From Zantedeschia hybrid cultivar (lineage: Eukaryota > Streptophyta > Magnoliopsida > Alismatales > Araceae), in NCBI GenBank assembly GCA_030544215.1, contig JARZZO010000016.1:34308001-34372000 (forward strand): a stretch of DNA of 64,000 nucleotides, read 5' to 3'. The notes beneath the pieces were generated by a model. That model had not been told where the DNA came from. It did not search any database and was given only the letters and a program-made list of their open reading frames with translations. Shown piece by piece: positions 1 through 11,040 of the stretch (position 1 is its first letter; every line of letters begins with the position of its first letter). The translations under genes were made by a program, and so were the position numbers.

Positions 1-1
1 T

Positions 2-1240
2 ATATGGAAGGGACCTGGCTAGACACTGCTCAGAATTGCTGACATACCAGTCTTTGGAGGATCTGCGGCAGATGAAAAGGAGGAAATTCCAAGATCTAGA
101 GTGTGAATGGTACTAATGGTTCGACCTGAGGATCTGTACATTGCATTGAACATATTATTCCTTGATCCCTTAAAGCTGAAGTGGCCACCATTGATAGACG
201 AGTTGATTGAAGGGCCTGGCGCCATTTTTGACAAGAGGATTCTGCTGTCCGAGAAAACAGATGAAGGGGAGCCAGATGACCCCTATAAAGCTGGTCACGC
301 TACTGATTTTCTCTGGAGAGGAACCTATCCCTCTCGCATTTTCACCCTTCACACTCTATTCCGCACTCTGCTTCTGACCCCGACTTGGTCGCAAGTCATC
401 ATTGAAGATATTCCATAGGCTCCGTCCATCATGATCACTCTGTCCCCACGGGATCTCATCCCTCAACCTCTTCTCGATCTGGAGAGGATTTATGATTTGA
501 TTTGGGACATACTACTGTATAATCCCCCCAATCCCTTGGCCTTAATGCCGCTTCCTCCATCACTCCATTGCCCTCCTATTCACATTTATTCTTGCTTTAT
601 GATTAATACAAATAATTCCAAAAAAAAAAATGCTGATTTGGCAACTTCCTTCTCTCAAATCCTCATTGAGGAAACTTCTTACTTGTCCGACTGTACCCCA
701 TCGCGTGGGTCATTCGGGCAAGATTCTCTCCTAGACTTGCTTTGTCCCTTCCCTCGGGAGGATTCTCCTGTATTCCCTCATGTACCCCATGATTTTTATC
801 CTTCTTTGTCCTCATTAGGTCAGGGTAGGGAGTCTAGCGAAGTTAAGGAGTCTAGTTCTAGGCAAGTTAATCAGGTTAGGAAGTCTAGGAAATCCAAGGG
901 TAGGAGAATCCCAGATAGGTACCTCTAGGATTTAGCTGTTAAATGCCTTTCTTGCTCTCAGATCCCTCTGCTGTTAGAGAATCCTATTCAGATGCCAAAA
1001 GATTGTGGAGATGATGAGTCAATCAATGATGGATATGGGGTGTATGAACTGATACACGAGAAAGACCCCATTGTTGAAGATGAGGAAGATGACGAGGACG
1101 CGGCTGAGGCGTATGCCAGTGGAGTGAAAAGATTTGATGAACCCTTAGCTGCCATAGAAGAGCCTACCAAAGAGATTAATCTAGGGACTAAAGATGAACC
1201 TAAAGTTGTCCTCGTCAGTAAAAATCTTTCTTAAATAGAT
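2..1240 (+). pseudogene. Tat A gag-pol region upstream of reverse transcriptase, degraded
   Basis: One reading frame (codons starting at positions equal to 2 modulo 3) stays open through 107-418, 431-928 and 992-1234, separated only by stop codons, and it is the same frame as the RT downstream. I recognise no protease or zinc knuckle here. The middle part is rich in Ser and Pro with a basic end around residues QVRKSRKSKGRR. The last part is very acidic (EDEEDDEDAAEA) and leads directly into the RT N-terminus. This is the place of the poorly conserved linker of Tat polyproteins; the gag and protease parts would lie left of the window. Function is not assigned. Confidence 0.5.
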
Positions 1241-2294
1241 GAGAAGGCAGTGGTCCAAGTTATTAAGGATTATAAGGACACTTTCGCCCGGAGTTATGAG
1301 GATATGCCGGGGTTAGACTTATCACTAGTGGAACATCAATTGACATTAAAGGATGGAGCTAGCCCAGTTAAACAGAAGTTAAGGCGATTCCACCCATAAA
1401 TGGCTTTGAAGATGAAGGAAGAGGTCGATAAGTTGCATAAAGCCAAGTTTATTAGAGTTATGAAGAAGGATGGGAAGGTCAGAATCTGTATTGACTTTTG
1501 AGATTTGAACCGGGCATGTCCTAAGGATGACTTTCCACTGCCTTATATTGATGTACTCATTGACAATATAATTGGCTATGAAACACTATCATTTATGGAT
1601 GGATTCTCAGGATATAACCAAATCAAATTGGCAGAAGATGATCAAGAAAAGATATTATTCACTACACCTTGGGGAACATATTGCTAAGTCGTGATGCCTT
1701 TTGGATAAAAGAAAGCTAGAGCCACTTACTAGAGGGCTATGATGGCAATATTTCATGACATGATGCACATCGATCTAGAAGTGTATGTGGATGATTTGTT
1801 GGTGAAATTTAAGACTAAGGTTGAGCATGCCAAAGTTTTGGCGAGAGTTCTAGAAAGATCAAGAGAATATCAATTGAAGATGAACCCCAAGAAATGTGTA
1901 TTCGGGGTATCCTCAAGGAAATTACTTGGATTCATTGTCAGTAAACGGGAAATTGAGATCGATCCCAACAAGGCAAAAGCTATTAGAGAAATGCCACCTC
2001 CTAAGAACTTGAAAGAGTTAAGAGGATTGATTGGGAGGTTGTAGTTTATTCGCCGATTCGTCTGCCAGCATTCACAAAGGTGTAAGTCGTTTTACGAGTT
2101 TACCAAGCCGGGAGTCAAATTCAATCGGGACGATAAGTGTCAGGAGGCATTTGATGGATTAAAGAATTATTCGGCAAGTCCCTTTGTTTTGAGACGACCA
2201 TCACCGGACAAACCTTTGATTCTATACATTTCTGTCCTGGATGAAGCTGTGGGGGCTGTCTTAGCACAAGAAGATGAAGAAGGAAAGGAGAGGG
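1241..2294 (+). pseudogene. Tat A reverse transcriptase, broken by stops and by copia 1
   Basis: RT domain of the Tat polyprotein, which copies element RNA into cDNA. Recognisable blocks in order are RICIDF near 1482, DLNRACPKDDFPLP near 1504, the MPFG block near 1694 and the catalytic YVDD motif at about 1783-1794 (followed by LLVKF), then FGVSSRKLLGFIVS and the start of the connection to RNase H. In-frame stops occur at 1232, 1397, 1499, 1685, 1706, 1730 and 2042. Those at 1499 (from an Arg codon), 1730 and 2042 (from Gln codons) fit single C-to-T changes. The frame stops at 2294, where copia 1 is inserted, and continues in the same phase at 23814, so the insertion explains the break without an indel. 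Confidence 0.85.
2290..2294. repeat. Left target-site duplication of copia 1 (gaggg)
   Basis: Five bases gaggg directly before the TGTTAGTC start of the copia 1 LTR. The same five bases follow the end of the element at 23810-23814. This proves insertion of copia 1 into the Tat A pol gene. Confidence 0.92.
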
Positions 2295-2571
2295 TGTTAG
2301 TCTTAGGTGGCCTACAAGCCAATCTGACTATGTAAATCTCGTCAATTTATTAATATAATGGCATAATATTCATTATGTATAATTCGCATTAATTATCGTC
2401 TCATAATGAAGTCCGTGAATATGTACGATAGTGATCAGATTATGATGAGATGATACTAATGAGACTGATCACTTAAACACACATATTCTTAATTGTTCAT
2501 AGTTGGAGGATATTCGAGAAGGACATCGGATATCCGGTTAGACTAGTACAGATTACTCCTACTCATATGAT
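2295..2571 (+). repeat. Copia 1 5' LTR, segment 1
   Basis: Matches the first 277 bp or so of the intact 3' LTR (from 22242) with scattered substitutions. It ends where TGTAGGCGCC of the next insertion begins. About 95 bp of the LTR (counterpart of roughly 22519-22591) do not reappear on the far side at 7229, so the insertion was accompanied or followed by a deletion. Confidence 0.9.
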
Positions 2572-4383
2572 TGTAGGCGCCCGTAACGTCCCCCGCCGCG
2601 GCTGCGAGGCTTCGGAATCGAGGGTCCCTCCGTTCGTCTTAGCACTGTGGCGATTTAAAGGGGGGTTAGAAATTGAGGTGTGATCGCCAGGAGTATTACC
2701 TTTCGGTCCCTGTGCTCCGCAGGAGTGTAGGAAGTGATCGCGCGTTCTATGGGAGCGGGAAATGCTGGTTCCTCCTTCTCTTCCTCCGGCCGGTCAGAGG
2801 AGGAGAGCCCGGCACTCTGAACGCAGAATCTGGTAAGAGCCCCTGAAAAGAAAAGACAAGACATAAAACGACCCGATTAGAACTATAATATGCAAAATTT
2901 GTCCATAAAAAATATAAAAAAACTAACTAGAATTGGAGGGAGACGCACCGGATGGGTGTTTGGGAGGGAAGGTGACCATATGTTATGGCCACCTACCTCC
3001 CGATTTTTGTTTGGAGCCTCTGGGGGTAAAGGGTGCTAAGTCATCCTAAGATGCATGCATGCAGATGGGGTGCTCGTGTGTGAAAAGTGAAGTTATGTGT
3101 TGAAAGTGAAAGAAGAGTGAGAGAGGGAAATGTTACGGACTAGATGGAGATTGAAAATGCAATGAAGTGAAAAAGGTGAAAAGTAAAGAGAAGGTTAAGA
3201 AGAGAAGCCCATTTGGAGTGACGTTCCTCCTGAAACAGCCCTCTGACTCTTTGCCCGCTCGACTCCTCAAAGCCGACCCGCTCCGAGAAAGAAAACTCCT
3301 TCTTAATCCCTTTTCAACCTCCTTGCTCGAGGGAACCTGGGGGGTTTAAATAGATGAAGGAAAAAATAGGGGTCTAAATCCCTGTAAATCAACCTTCAGC
3401 CAATAGGAAGTGGTCAAGGGTCGGAGGTGGTGCGCGCGACAGTCGCCGGAGTGGGGAGTGATCAGAGTAGTGGGGACGTGGGCGGCGAGTAGAGGAGATC
3501 GTGGGGAAGACGGAGTCAAGGGGGTGGTTAGGGAGTGGACGGCCAGGCAACATGCCTTCCACGAAGTGGTGGAAGGCGGCCCGGTTGGCCTTCAAAGGGG
3601 GTGGAAGGCAGGGGGTGGCCTTCGAAGGAGGTGGAAGGCGAGGGGTGGCCTTCGAAGGTGGCGGACGGCGGAGTGGCTGGCCTTCGAAGGAGGTGGAAGG
3701 CAAGGGGTGGCCTTCGAAGGAGGTGGAAGGCGGAGTGGCTGGCCTTCGAAGGAGGTGGAAGGCAAGGGGTGGCCTTCGAAGGAGGTGGAAGGCAAGGGGG
3801 CTGGCCTTCGAAGGAGGTGGAAGGCAAGGGGTGGCCTTCCACGAAAAAGTGAAAAAGGTGGCCAAAAGGTGGAAGGCAAGGTGGCTGGCCTTTCAAGGGG
3901 GTGGAAGGCAAGGGGTGGCCTTCCACGGAAAAGTGGTAAAAAGTAAAAAAGGTGGCCAAGAGGTGGATGGCAAGGTGGCTGGCCTTCCAAGGGGGTGGAA
4001 GGCAAGGGGTGGCCATCCACAAAAAGGTGGTAAAAAGTAAAAAAGATGGCCAAGAAGTGGAAGGCAAGGTGGCTGGCCTTCTAAGGGGGTGGAGGGCAAG
4101 GGGTGGCCTTCCACGAAAAGGTAGTAAAAAGTAAAAAGGTGGCCAAGAGGTGGAAGGCAAGGTGGCTGGCCTTCTAAGGGGGTGGAAGGCAAGGTGGCTG
4201 GCCTTCTAAGGGGGTGAAAGGCAAGGGGTGGCCTTCCACGAGAAGGTGGCTAGAGTCGGGATTTGGTTAATGGGCTTAGTTGCTAGTGGGCTGAGAGGGC
4301 TAAATGAGGGGATTTTTGTGATAAAGGGCTAATGATGGATGGAGTTCATGACCAAAAGGGGTGGTCCAAAATCGGTGTCTACA
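2572..4383 (-). mobile_element. Minus-strand Tat-like 3' LTR inserted in copia 1 LTR
   Basis: Read on the minus strand this block starts TGTAGACACC (complement of 4374-4383) and ends GGCGCCTACA (complement of 2572-2581), giving TG...CA ends and 1812 bp. The start resembles that of the Tat LTRs at 43478 and 54516 (TGTAGACACGC). A purine-rich stretch, cggaggggcatt on the minus strand (4384-4395), sits immediately upstream, as expected for a polypurine tract. The candidate left target duplication is atgat (2567-2571), but the right partner is not found because the far end of the insertion is truncated. The LTR contains a large minisatellite (3585-4240). Confidence 0.65.
3585..4240. repeat. GC-rich minisatellite of palindromic units inside the LTR
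   Basis: Tandem array in two parts. From 3590 to about 3845 the units are 30-36 bp variants built on ggccttcgaagg and ggtggaaggc. From about 3858 to 4240 the array changes to higher-order units of about 94 bp, four of them, each ending in a spacer like gtggtaaaaagtaaaaaag. The modules are self-complementary (CCTTCGAAGG is a perfect palindrome, and GGAAGG pairs with CCTTCC). Because the early units are multiples of three and contain no stops, several long frames appear open on both strands. I regard these as artefacts. Confidence 0.9.
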
Positions 4384-7228
4384 AATGCCCCTCCGGGACA
4401 CCTGTTTTGCAGTGGAGTGGAATGGAATGATAAATAGGTGTTCCGAAAATCGAACCAGATTTTGGACAACACAAAAAGGAATGAGCTATATCCAAGGATG
4501 ATATGCGAATGCGGCAAATGCATGCAAACTAGCTATTCGAGTTGCAAGAGTGGTTTAAGAAAGGGAATAAAGTTCAGTACTAGAGAATCATAGTCCGTGG
4601 GACCCTCGGGTGCTGGAACCGCGAGGCCTTGGCGCACCAGAATATAGCGATCTGGCCCAAGGGGATCTCGAGCATGAAAGGTGTAGGAGTGTGACATGAA
4701 GAACTCTCGACGCAACGGGCGCGCGGTGGCCTGGCGCATCATGGGATCGCCAAGTGAGAGAATCTTAAGCACACGTATTGAAAAAAAGGAAGAGGTCTTG
4801 CAATTCGAAGAGTTAACAGACGAACAATTGTCAGACTCACAGATCAACGATGGGTTAAGCAGAGTGATGAATTATGGTCATTGCCCCTAAGGCGGGAGTG
4901 GATGCTTATGCAAATGCATGCTAGTTTAACATTAACAAACAAATTCCTAATGCAAACAGGAGGGATTTATTGGCCAATCGAATAACTTGGAGAATATAGA
5001 CTCCTCATTATTTTGTTTAAAGAGGAACTCAGAGTCTATACGCCCAAAGTTATTAGCCTCCTGTGTCTTCAATCCTACTTGCTTCCGATTCCCTGCACCT
5101 GCAAGAACGCACATTAGTAAATGTAAATAATCAATGATAACAATATCTTAATGACAAGCTGCAAGGAAACGAGGGACAAAGGTCCCTGTTGAGTCGAAGC
5201 CAGCACGGAAGATATGGCCATTCTCAAAGTTGAATGCCAATCCGGCTGCTTTCGGCTTCGACTCGACAGCAAAAGGTGTCTGCCTTTTGGACATAATCCT
5301 TTTCCTGTATGCACAAAATGAAGGGGAAGCAGTTAGTAGTATCTGTATTCGGCCCCTTGCCCAAAAGAGCAACTACCTTTTCCCTAGCCTTCGTGTAGGG
5401 TCAAGGGGTCGTGTTCGACTAACCAGACAAAAGGGAGAGTATTGAAATTGATGCGACAAGTAAATATGCAAATGCTGGTGAATATTAACAAATGAGGTGT
5501 GTGATGAATGAAAACATGTTTTTGTCCGACCACCTGGTGACTGCCCAAACTTAGGCTGGTTGAATGATGAAAGGGAAATGCACACTCAACTTCCCAGGTA
5601 TCCTAAGCTCAGATCTAGATTGATTTGGGCCTCTAGACTCCTCGAACTAACCTTGACCGGTTAAGACTCATACTGATGACAATACCGTCATGCCATGCTT
5701 AGGCTCCCAGCTGCTTCCGACCACCAAGTTTGCCCAAAAAGTTTTCGAGGTAAATAATTTGCCCGACCCGGGTCTCTTTCCTCACAATCTAGAAGGTATA
5801 TGATGGAACACCTTGGAACCCTAACGGTCAACCGCGCGACGCTGACCCGGAATCAGACGCCGTCGCACCAATTGGTGACGCGCATGCATTGACCTAAGCC
5901 CGAAGTCTTCGAGAGTGCTCATTGAGATTATGGTTAAGAAATTGGTTCACCAGAAACACTGACATTACTCTTCACCCATTTTGGACTCCTGTGATCATGT
6001 GAGCATGTGACGATTTTTGAAAACGAACCATTTTAAAATGATGTTCGTTCTTTAGACAGCTATCTCGTGCTAACCTTGAGGGGGAAAAAGTGAAGAAATT
6101 TTGGAGATAAACCTTAAAGGAGGATTTACAAAACCGTTAAAAGGACGAGCTGTGACAAAACGGACTCCTTTTGACCTCCTAGATGCCCTTATTTTGACTT
6201 TTCAGGCCTTTATTGGATTTCATGGCCAGGCACGGTCACGACCAGGCTTTTTTTCATGATTGCTTGAACCCCCTTTTCTTTTCTGTATTTCTTTTCTGCT
6301 CTTGACATTTTGGGGTTATTTGATATTCCGCCTGCGGGGACACTGCCCTCTTCACGTGCTCTGGTCTTTTGCATTTCATTTTTGGGCCCTTTTTTGAGGG
6401 GTTACATCTATCGGGTTGTGGAGGAACCGCAACTTGCTGAGCTCAACCGTTTAAGGGCGTCAACTGTCCTGATTGGTCGAGAGACGAAGAGCAAAGGTTG
6501 CATTTTGACAGTGTACTAAAGACTTGGAACTCATTTTAAAGGGTTCTCTTTTGAAAAAATGTGTAAGTGTGTGCATCTGAGGATGATCATAGGGATCCGC
6601 GTAAAAGTAAAGTAGACACGTCAAGGTTCTGGTGGACCAAAGCCTTGGCCCAAATCTTAATGTTAACCCAATCTATCATGCAACTAGACCTAGACAGGGG
6701 TTATGTGGCAGTCACCAGACAGTTGGATTTTATGTCTTTTCTGATTTTTGTCATTTACATTGAAGTATGCACATATTTACAAATATTTTTGATGCTTTTT
6801 TGGATATTCGATTTTTTTGGAGATTTTGAAATTTTTGATTTTTTTGTGTATTTAAAGGGTAGAATTTTTTAGATAGACACATATCCAAAGAAAAACATTT
6901 TTCAAATATTTACACTTATTTGCTAACTCTTGAACTAGAAATGAAAGAACTACTTACCTCTACAACTCTTAGATAAAGAGGAGGCTATCCAATCCCCAAG
7001 CGATTATGCACAAGACTCTGAGGGTGAGTCAGACATGTTGCAAAGGTGGGTCCTTGTGACAGAGAGCCAATGATGGCAGAATTGTCCCAGGAGTGTGCTA
7101 CGACCGATGATAAAAGCCTGAGAAGGGCAGGTGTGTGGAATAGTAAGGAAATGAGAGCGGTGGGTTCATAGAACAACAGCTGTGTAGTGAACTCTTCATC
7201 TTCTCTTCGAACTTCATTGATTGTTTCC
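4384..7228 (-). mobile_element. Internal remnant attached to the minus-strand Tat-like LTR
   Basis: About 2.8 kb between the minus-strand LTR and the point where the copia 1 LTR resumes (7229, ttcactgaactg). I find no recognisable retroelement domain. Open frames are all under 110 codons and have no motif I know. The stretch holds a near-palindrome around 5868-5890 (accaattggt core) and AT-rich sequence near 6790-6870. Its position upstream of the polypurine tract suggests the 3' internal part of the same element, but this is inferred from placement only. A copy of part of another element is equally possible. Confidence 0.35.
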
Positions 7229-7486
7229 TTCACTGAACTGATCCGACTGAATCGCTGGATGGTATTGTACCTCACTGTCAACCAGCTTGATTCTATTGTC
7301 GCAGTTGCATAGATGATCCTCGGACCTGAGACACCAAGAACACCTTGTCGGTGGATATTTGTGCTTTGACCTTGGTTTACGAATCTCTAACCATGGGATT
7401 CTAAACCTCCAAGGATTGGGTACAGCGGAATACCATCTTGTGTGTCAATAAGGAATCATTCGCTCTCGGTACTTAGAGACAGAATG
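7229..7486 (+). repeat. Copia 1 5' LTR, segment 2
   Basis: Matches the part of the intact 3' LTR that starts near 22592, with few substitutions, and ends in cttagagacagaatg. Here the Tekay element begins. The last five bases (gaatg, 7482-7486) are repeated at 16770-16774, after which the LTR continues with ctctaggaaggatgtgcgg. Confidence 0.93.
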
Positions 7487-9763
7487 TGTAAGGACTGAGG
7501 TTTTCGGATCCGGTTATCGGGTCAGTTTTCGGGGTCGGACCATGTAGTTCAGGCCCTGATGGGGCTGAGACTCTGTTCTGTTTCGCGTCGAGCCTGGCTC
7601 GACGCGGTTTAAATGGCGTCTAGCACTGCAGACGCGTTTTAGATTGTGCCACGTGGGTGCCACGTGGGCTGGCCTTGGGTCGCGAGAGTACGGCCCTGTC
7701 GTGTCATCTGAATGGCGTCCGCTATGGACGACGCCATTCAGACTGCGACCCTGGGTTGTCAGTGTACGGTGCCGGTCTTGTCGTCTGAACGGCGTCTTGG
7801 GTATGCGACGCGCTTCAGAGTTCTGTCAGTACGGCCCGTCATGTCAACTGATAGGCGTCCGCACAGCACGACGCGTTTTACCCAGTTTCTGGTTACCCCG
7901 CGAACCCTCCTTCCTTTCCTTCATTTCTTCCTTCTCTCTCTCTCCTCCCTTCCTCCGGCGATTCCGGCGACGCCTCTTTTCCCTCCCTCTTTTCCTCCCA
8001 CCATTTCATCTCTCCCTCCACTCCATCGACCTCCTAACTCCCACCACTACCACCACCACCTCCTCCGCGGCGTTCTCTCTCCGGACGGCGGCCGACGTCC
8101 CGGTGGAGTAACGACGACCTCGGCGGTACTGGCGGTGGCGTGGGGCGAGACGGGTGGGTGGCTTGGAGCTTGGAGGAGTTCAAGTAACCGGTAAGGTGAT
8201 GATTCCTAGTGCATTGTTGTTTGAAACAATGTTTTCTCGCGTTTGAAGCATGTTTTGAGGTGCTTTTGGGGTGAAAACGATAAGTGCATGTATGAGAAAT
8301 TGGGTGTTCTAATGGGTAGTTAGGTTCTCCTCCTTCCCCTTTATGTTTTGTGCCCCTTTTCTATGCGTTTTGGGGAAAAATCCCACCTCGAGGATTGGGG
8401 GAAACGTAGGGGAGAACCTGTCTGTCGGGGATAAATGGCGTCGAGGTGAAGCGACGCCTTTTAGAAAGGCGGCGCCCACTTACGACGCGATTTAACCTAA
8501 TAACAGACCCTGTCCTCGGACTGATAGGCGTCCAGGAACAGCGACGCCTTTTCAATAGGCGACTTGTGTCAACGACGCATTTTAGTGGAAATCACCCCAT
8601 AGCTTGTCTCTGTGTTCGGTCGCTAACAGGCGACGAGGGACAGCGACGCCTTTCAAAAGGTGGCTACTTGTGGCGACGCGTTTTACGCCAGGTTCTGTGG
8701 CCGAGTTTCTGTGAACCAGTTCAGGAGACTTGAATGGTGTCAGCCTTGGGCGACGCGATTCAAGACAGAATCACACTAATTCATGCTATTAAAATATGTT
8801 TACACTATTAAATAGTTTAGTTAAATGCATGCTTTAATTGTACCCGAGGATGATGATTCTATGTGACTGGATCGCACCGTGTGCTGTTTCGTACAACTGT
8901 GGACCTAGAGTGACAGTTGTAGCGCTTTATCACCCTGTGCTGGTGTGGGTGGAGCACAGCGCCGGTGTGGGTGTGGCGGGGTGACGCCTAGTGAGAGAGG
9001 GTCACCTGGTGGACCCCGGGGTTAGCTAGTACCGGTGTGGGTGTGGTACCTGTGGAGTGTCACTTATGCTGGGGGGAAGGAGTAACCACCTGAGCCAGTT
9101 GGGCCGGAGTAGCTAGCGTGCTATCCGAGGGGTTACTGTTTGGTCTCAGTGGGTCGGTGTTTCCCACCTTCGTTTGTATGGTTGGCGTGTTTTGACGAGA
9201 CACTGGTTGTGGGTTTCCTGGTAGATTGGTTATCAGGTATATGCATGTTAAATATATTTCGAATGCATGTGATTCATATCGAGATTTAGGAGTAGTGATT
9301 ACTGCTTTACTTGTTCACTGTACCTTCAGCTGTGTTTTACACTTGTGGGTGTGAGAGTGGGCGGTAGGGATCGAAGGATCCCTACTGAGTCTTTTCGTTG
9401 AGACTCACCCCTGCGGTTTTCAGGTGAGCGTTCCAGGCAGGCTTAGAGAGGGGTGTGCTGCCGTGAGTTCGTGCCGTCAGCTGTTGTTCCGGGGTATGCC
9501 CCGACGTAGTTGTTATCTTTATTTCTGGCATGTACGCTTAATTATTTCTTTTCAGTTGGTATATGTAATTATTTGATGTGTCAAGTCGCATTGTAATAAC
9601 TTTTAATTCCTGCACTTTCCTTTCAATTCAATGCGATGTGAATGTTTAGCTTAGTTTATTATTTATTTTCCAGACTCATCTAGATCCTGGTTTGGTTCCA
9701 AATTAATGATTCGGTACCCATTTAGTAATCGGATCCCCGATTATAGGGTGGCGGGTCGTTACA
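7487..9763 (+). repeat. Tekay 5' LTR (2277 bp)
   Basis: Starts TGTAAGGACTGAGG and ends GGGTCGTTACA. The first half contains twelve inverted half-site dyads (7584-8757). Between them lies a C/T-rich stretch (about 7895-8020) followed by CCACCACTACC-type codon-like repeats. The open frames at 7644-8194 are not conserved coding sequence. The 8930-9070 part repeats ggtgtgggtgtgg several times. Ends are confirmed by the target duplication and by alignment with the 3' LTR. Confidence 0.95.
7584..8757. promoter_or_regulatory. Cluster of 12 inverted half-site dyads in Tekay 5' LTR
   Basis: Half-sites GGCGTC (or CGCGTC, GGCGAC, GGCGGC, GGTGTC) and GACGCC/GACGCG/GACGCA face each other across exactly 10 bp. 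Left half-sites start at 7615, 7714, 7791, 7854, 8437, 8468, 8527, 8558, 8629, 8659 and 8736. One further copy at 7584-7606 has an 11-bp gap and is a perfect 23-bp palindrome. Flanks are A/T-rich, typically AAT or AAA before and TTTTA or TTCA after. Several dyads are coupled, with 8-9 bp between one dyad and the next. The arrangement suggests binding sites for a dimeric protein, which is inference. Confidence 0.8.
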
Positions 9764-9765
9764 GT

Positions 9766-9777
9766 TGGTATCAGAGC
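9766..9777 (+). other. Tekay primer-binding site (initiator tRNA-Met)
   Basis: tggtatcagagc, two bases after the LTR end, is complementary to the 3' end of plant initiator tRNA-Met, the usual primer for minus-strand cDNA synthesis in such elements. Confidence 0.93.
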
Positions 9778-9920
9778 ATTCGGTCTGGCAAATAAATGAA
9801 TAACTAGGTCAAACGTCGAGAGTCCGGCAAATAATTATATTATCCCGTGTAGGCACAGCGGTAGTATAGGTTTTAGGGTTCTAATTAGAACTTTTTGATT
9901 TTGTGATTGTAGGCAATTAG

Positions 9921-11040
9921 ATGGCTCCTAGGAAGAGGATGCTGGTTATTAGAGAGCGTGGAGATGTCCCTAGTGGGTCTAAGGCTGGTAGGCCGAGTGT
10001 AGAGCATTTCATGGAGGCTATGATGGACACGATGGCTAGATATCAGACCCGAGACCCTAGTGAGAGTTCCAGTGCTCGAGGAGGGTCTTCAGCTACCCTA
10101 GAAAGATTTTTGAAGCTGAGGCCACCTCATTTCACCGGTCGTCCCGACCCTGACGAGGTTGTTCACTAGTTGAGGGAGATGGAGAAGACTTTTGATACTA
10201 TGGACTGTGCGGCAGTTGAGAGGACTCCGTTGGCTACCTTCATGTTGAAGGATAATGCCTACGATTGGTGGACCACTTTGAAGAGTCTGTCATATGCGGA
10301 TAGGAGCCTCAGGGAGATTCCATGGGAGACTTTTGTGAAGGAGTTCAATGCACAGTACTTCCCTAGGCATGTTCAGAGGGCCAAGGAGAGGGAATTTATG
10401 GAGCTGACTTAAGGAAGTATGACAGTACTCGAGTACCAGGCGAAGTTCGTTTCACTAGGGAGGTTTGTGCCCTTTATCTCAGGAAATGAGGAACGTCGGA
10501 CTGAGAGGTTTGTGGATGGACTGAAGTCCAGTCTGAGGAGTTTTGTGGCATCCCACTGTTGCTCAGATTTGGCATCGGCAGTTAGGTGTGCAGCGGCAGT
10601 GGAAGCACAGCAGGATCAGTCGGCTAGAGAGAGAGGACTAGCTATTCAGGGACCAACTCGTGGAAGGGGAAAAGCAGCAGCAGCAGCTCCTTCGTCCGGA
10701 TCAGGATCATCTTCACTCGTCTCTAGATTCAGGAGATTCTTTCGAGGCGGTGGCAGCAATAGTGGCAGCAGCGGTAGCAGCAGACCCAGGCTGGGTTAGC
10801 AGAGCCAGTCGGTGTCCAGTGCTCAACAGGAGTCAGCTCAGAGACTTCCAGCAGTTTGTCAGCATTGCGGTGGTACTCATGGTGGGACTCAGTGTCCTGC
10901 TTTTCCTAGGAGGTGTTTCACTTGTGGCCAGCAGGGTCATTTGGCGAGGCATTGCCCGCAGGGACATGGTCAGGGGCAGGGTTCAGGTGATCAGAAGAAG
11001 CCGAGGACCCAGGGGAGAGTTCTAGCTATCACCAGGAAGG
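9921..11040 (+). pseudogene. Tekay gag, broken by three stop codons
   Basis: Capsid/nucleocapsid part of the single gag-pol frame. Translation would start at the ATG at 9921 (MAPRKRMLVIRERG). The retrotransposon gag domain is visible from about 10110 (LKLRPPHFTGRPDPDE, then FMLKDNAYDWW and FVKEFNAQYFP). A Ser/Gly-rich stretch at 10670-10800 precedes a CCHC zinc knuckle, CFTCGQQGHLARHC, at about 10918-10959, which in this family binds element RNA. Stops at 10167 (TAG), 10410 (TAA) and 10797 (TAG) all stand where a Gln codon fits the context. No frameshift occurs. Confidence 0.9.

Noticed and set aside
3389..4192. Several long open frames on both strands rich in Gly/Trp/Lys or Pro/Leu/Phe
   Set aside because: They follow the minisatellite. 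Unit lengths that are multiples of three keep all frames open; there is no start context, domain or conservation.
7644..8194. Open frames of about 155 codons in the Tekay 5' LTR, with a parallel at 14803-15188
   Set aside because: They lie in a C/T-rich non-coding LTR section, are interrupted differently in the two LTRs and encode Ser/Pro/Leu low-complexity sequence.
7584..8757. CRISPR array, because of regularly repeated palindromes
   Set aside because: Half-sites are repeated but whole units and distances between units are not regular, the sequence is a plant LTR, and no cas genes exist.
9766..9777. tRNA gene fragments at tggtatcagagc sites
   Set aside because: Only the 12-13 bases complementary to the 3' end of initiator tRNA-Met are present, immediately after LTR ends; these are primer-binding sites.
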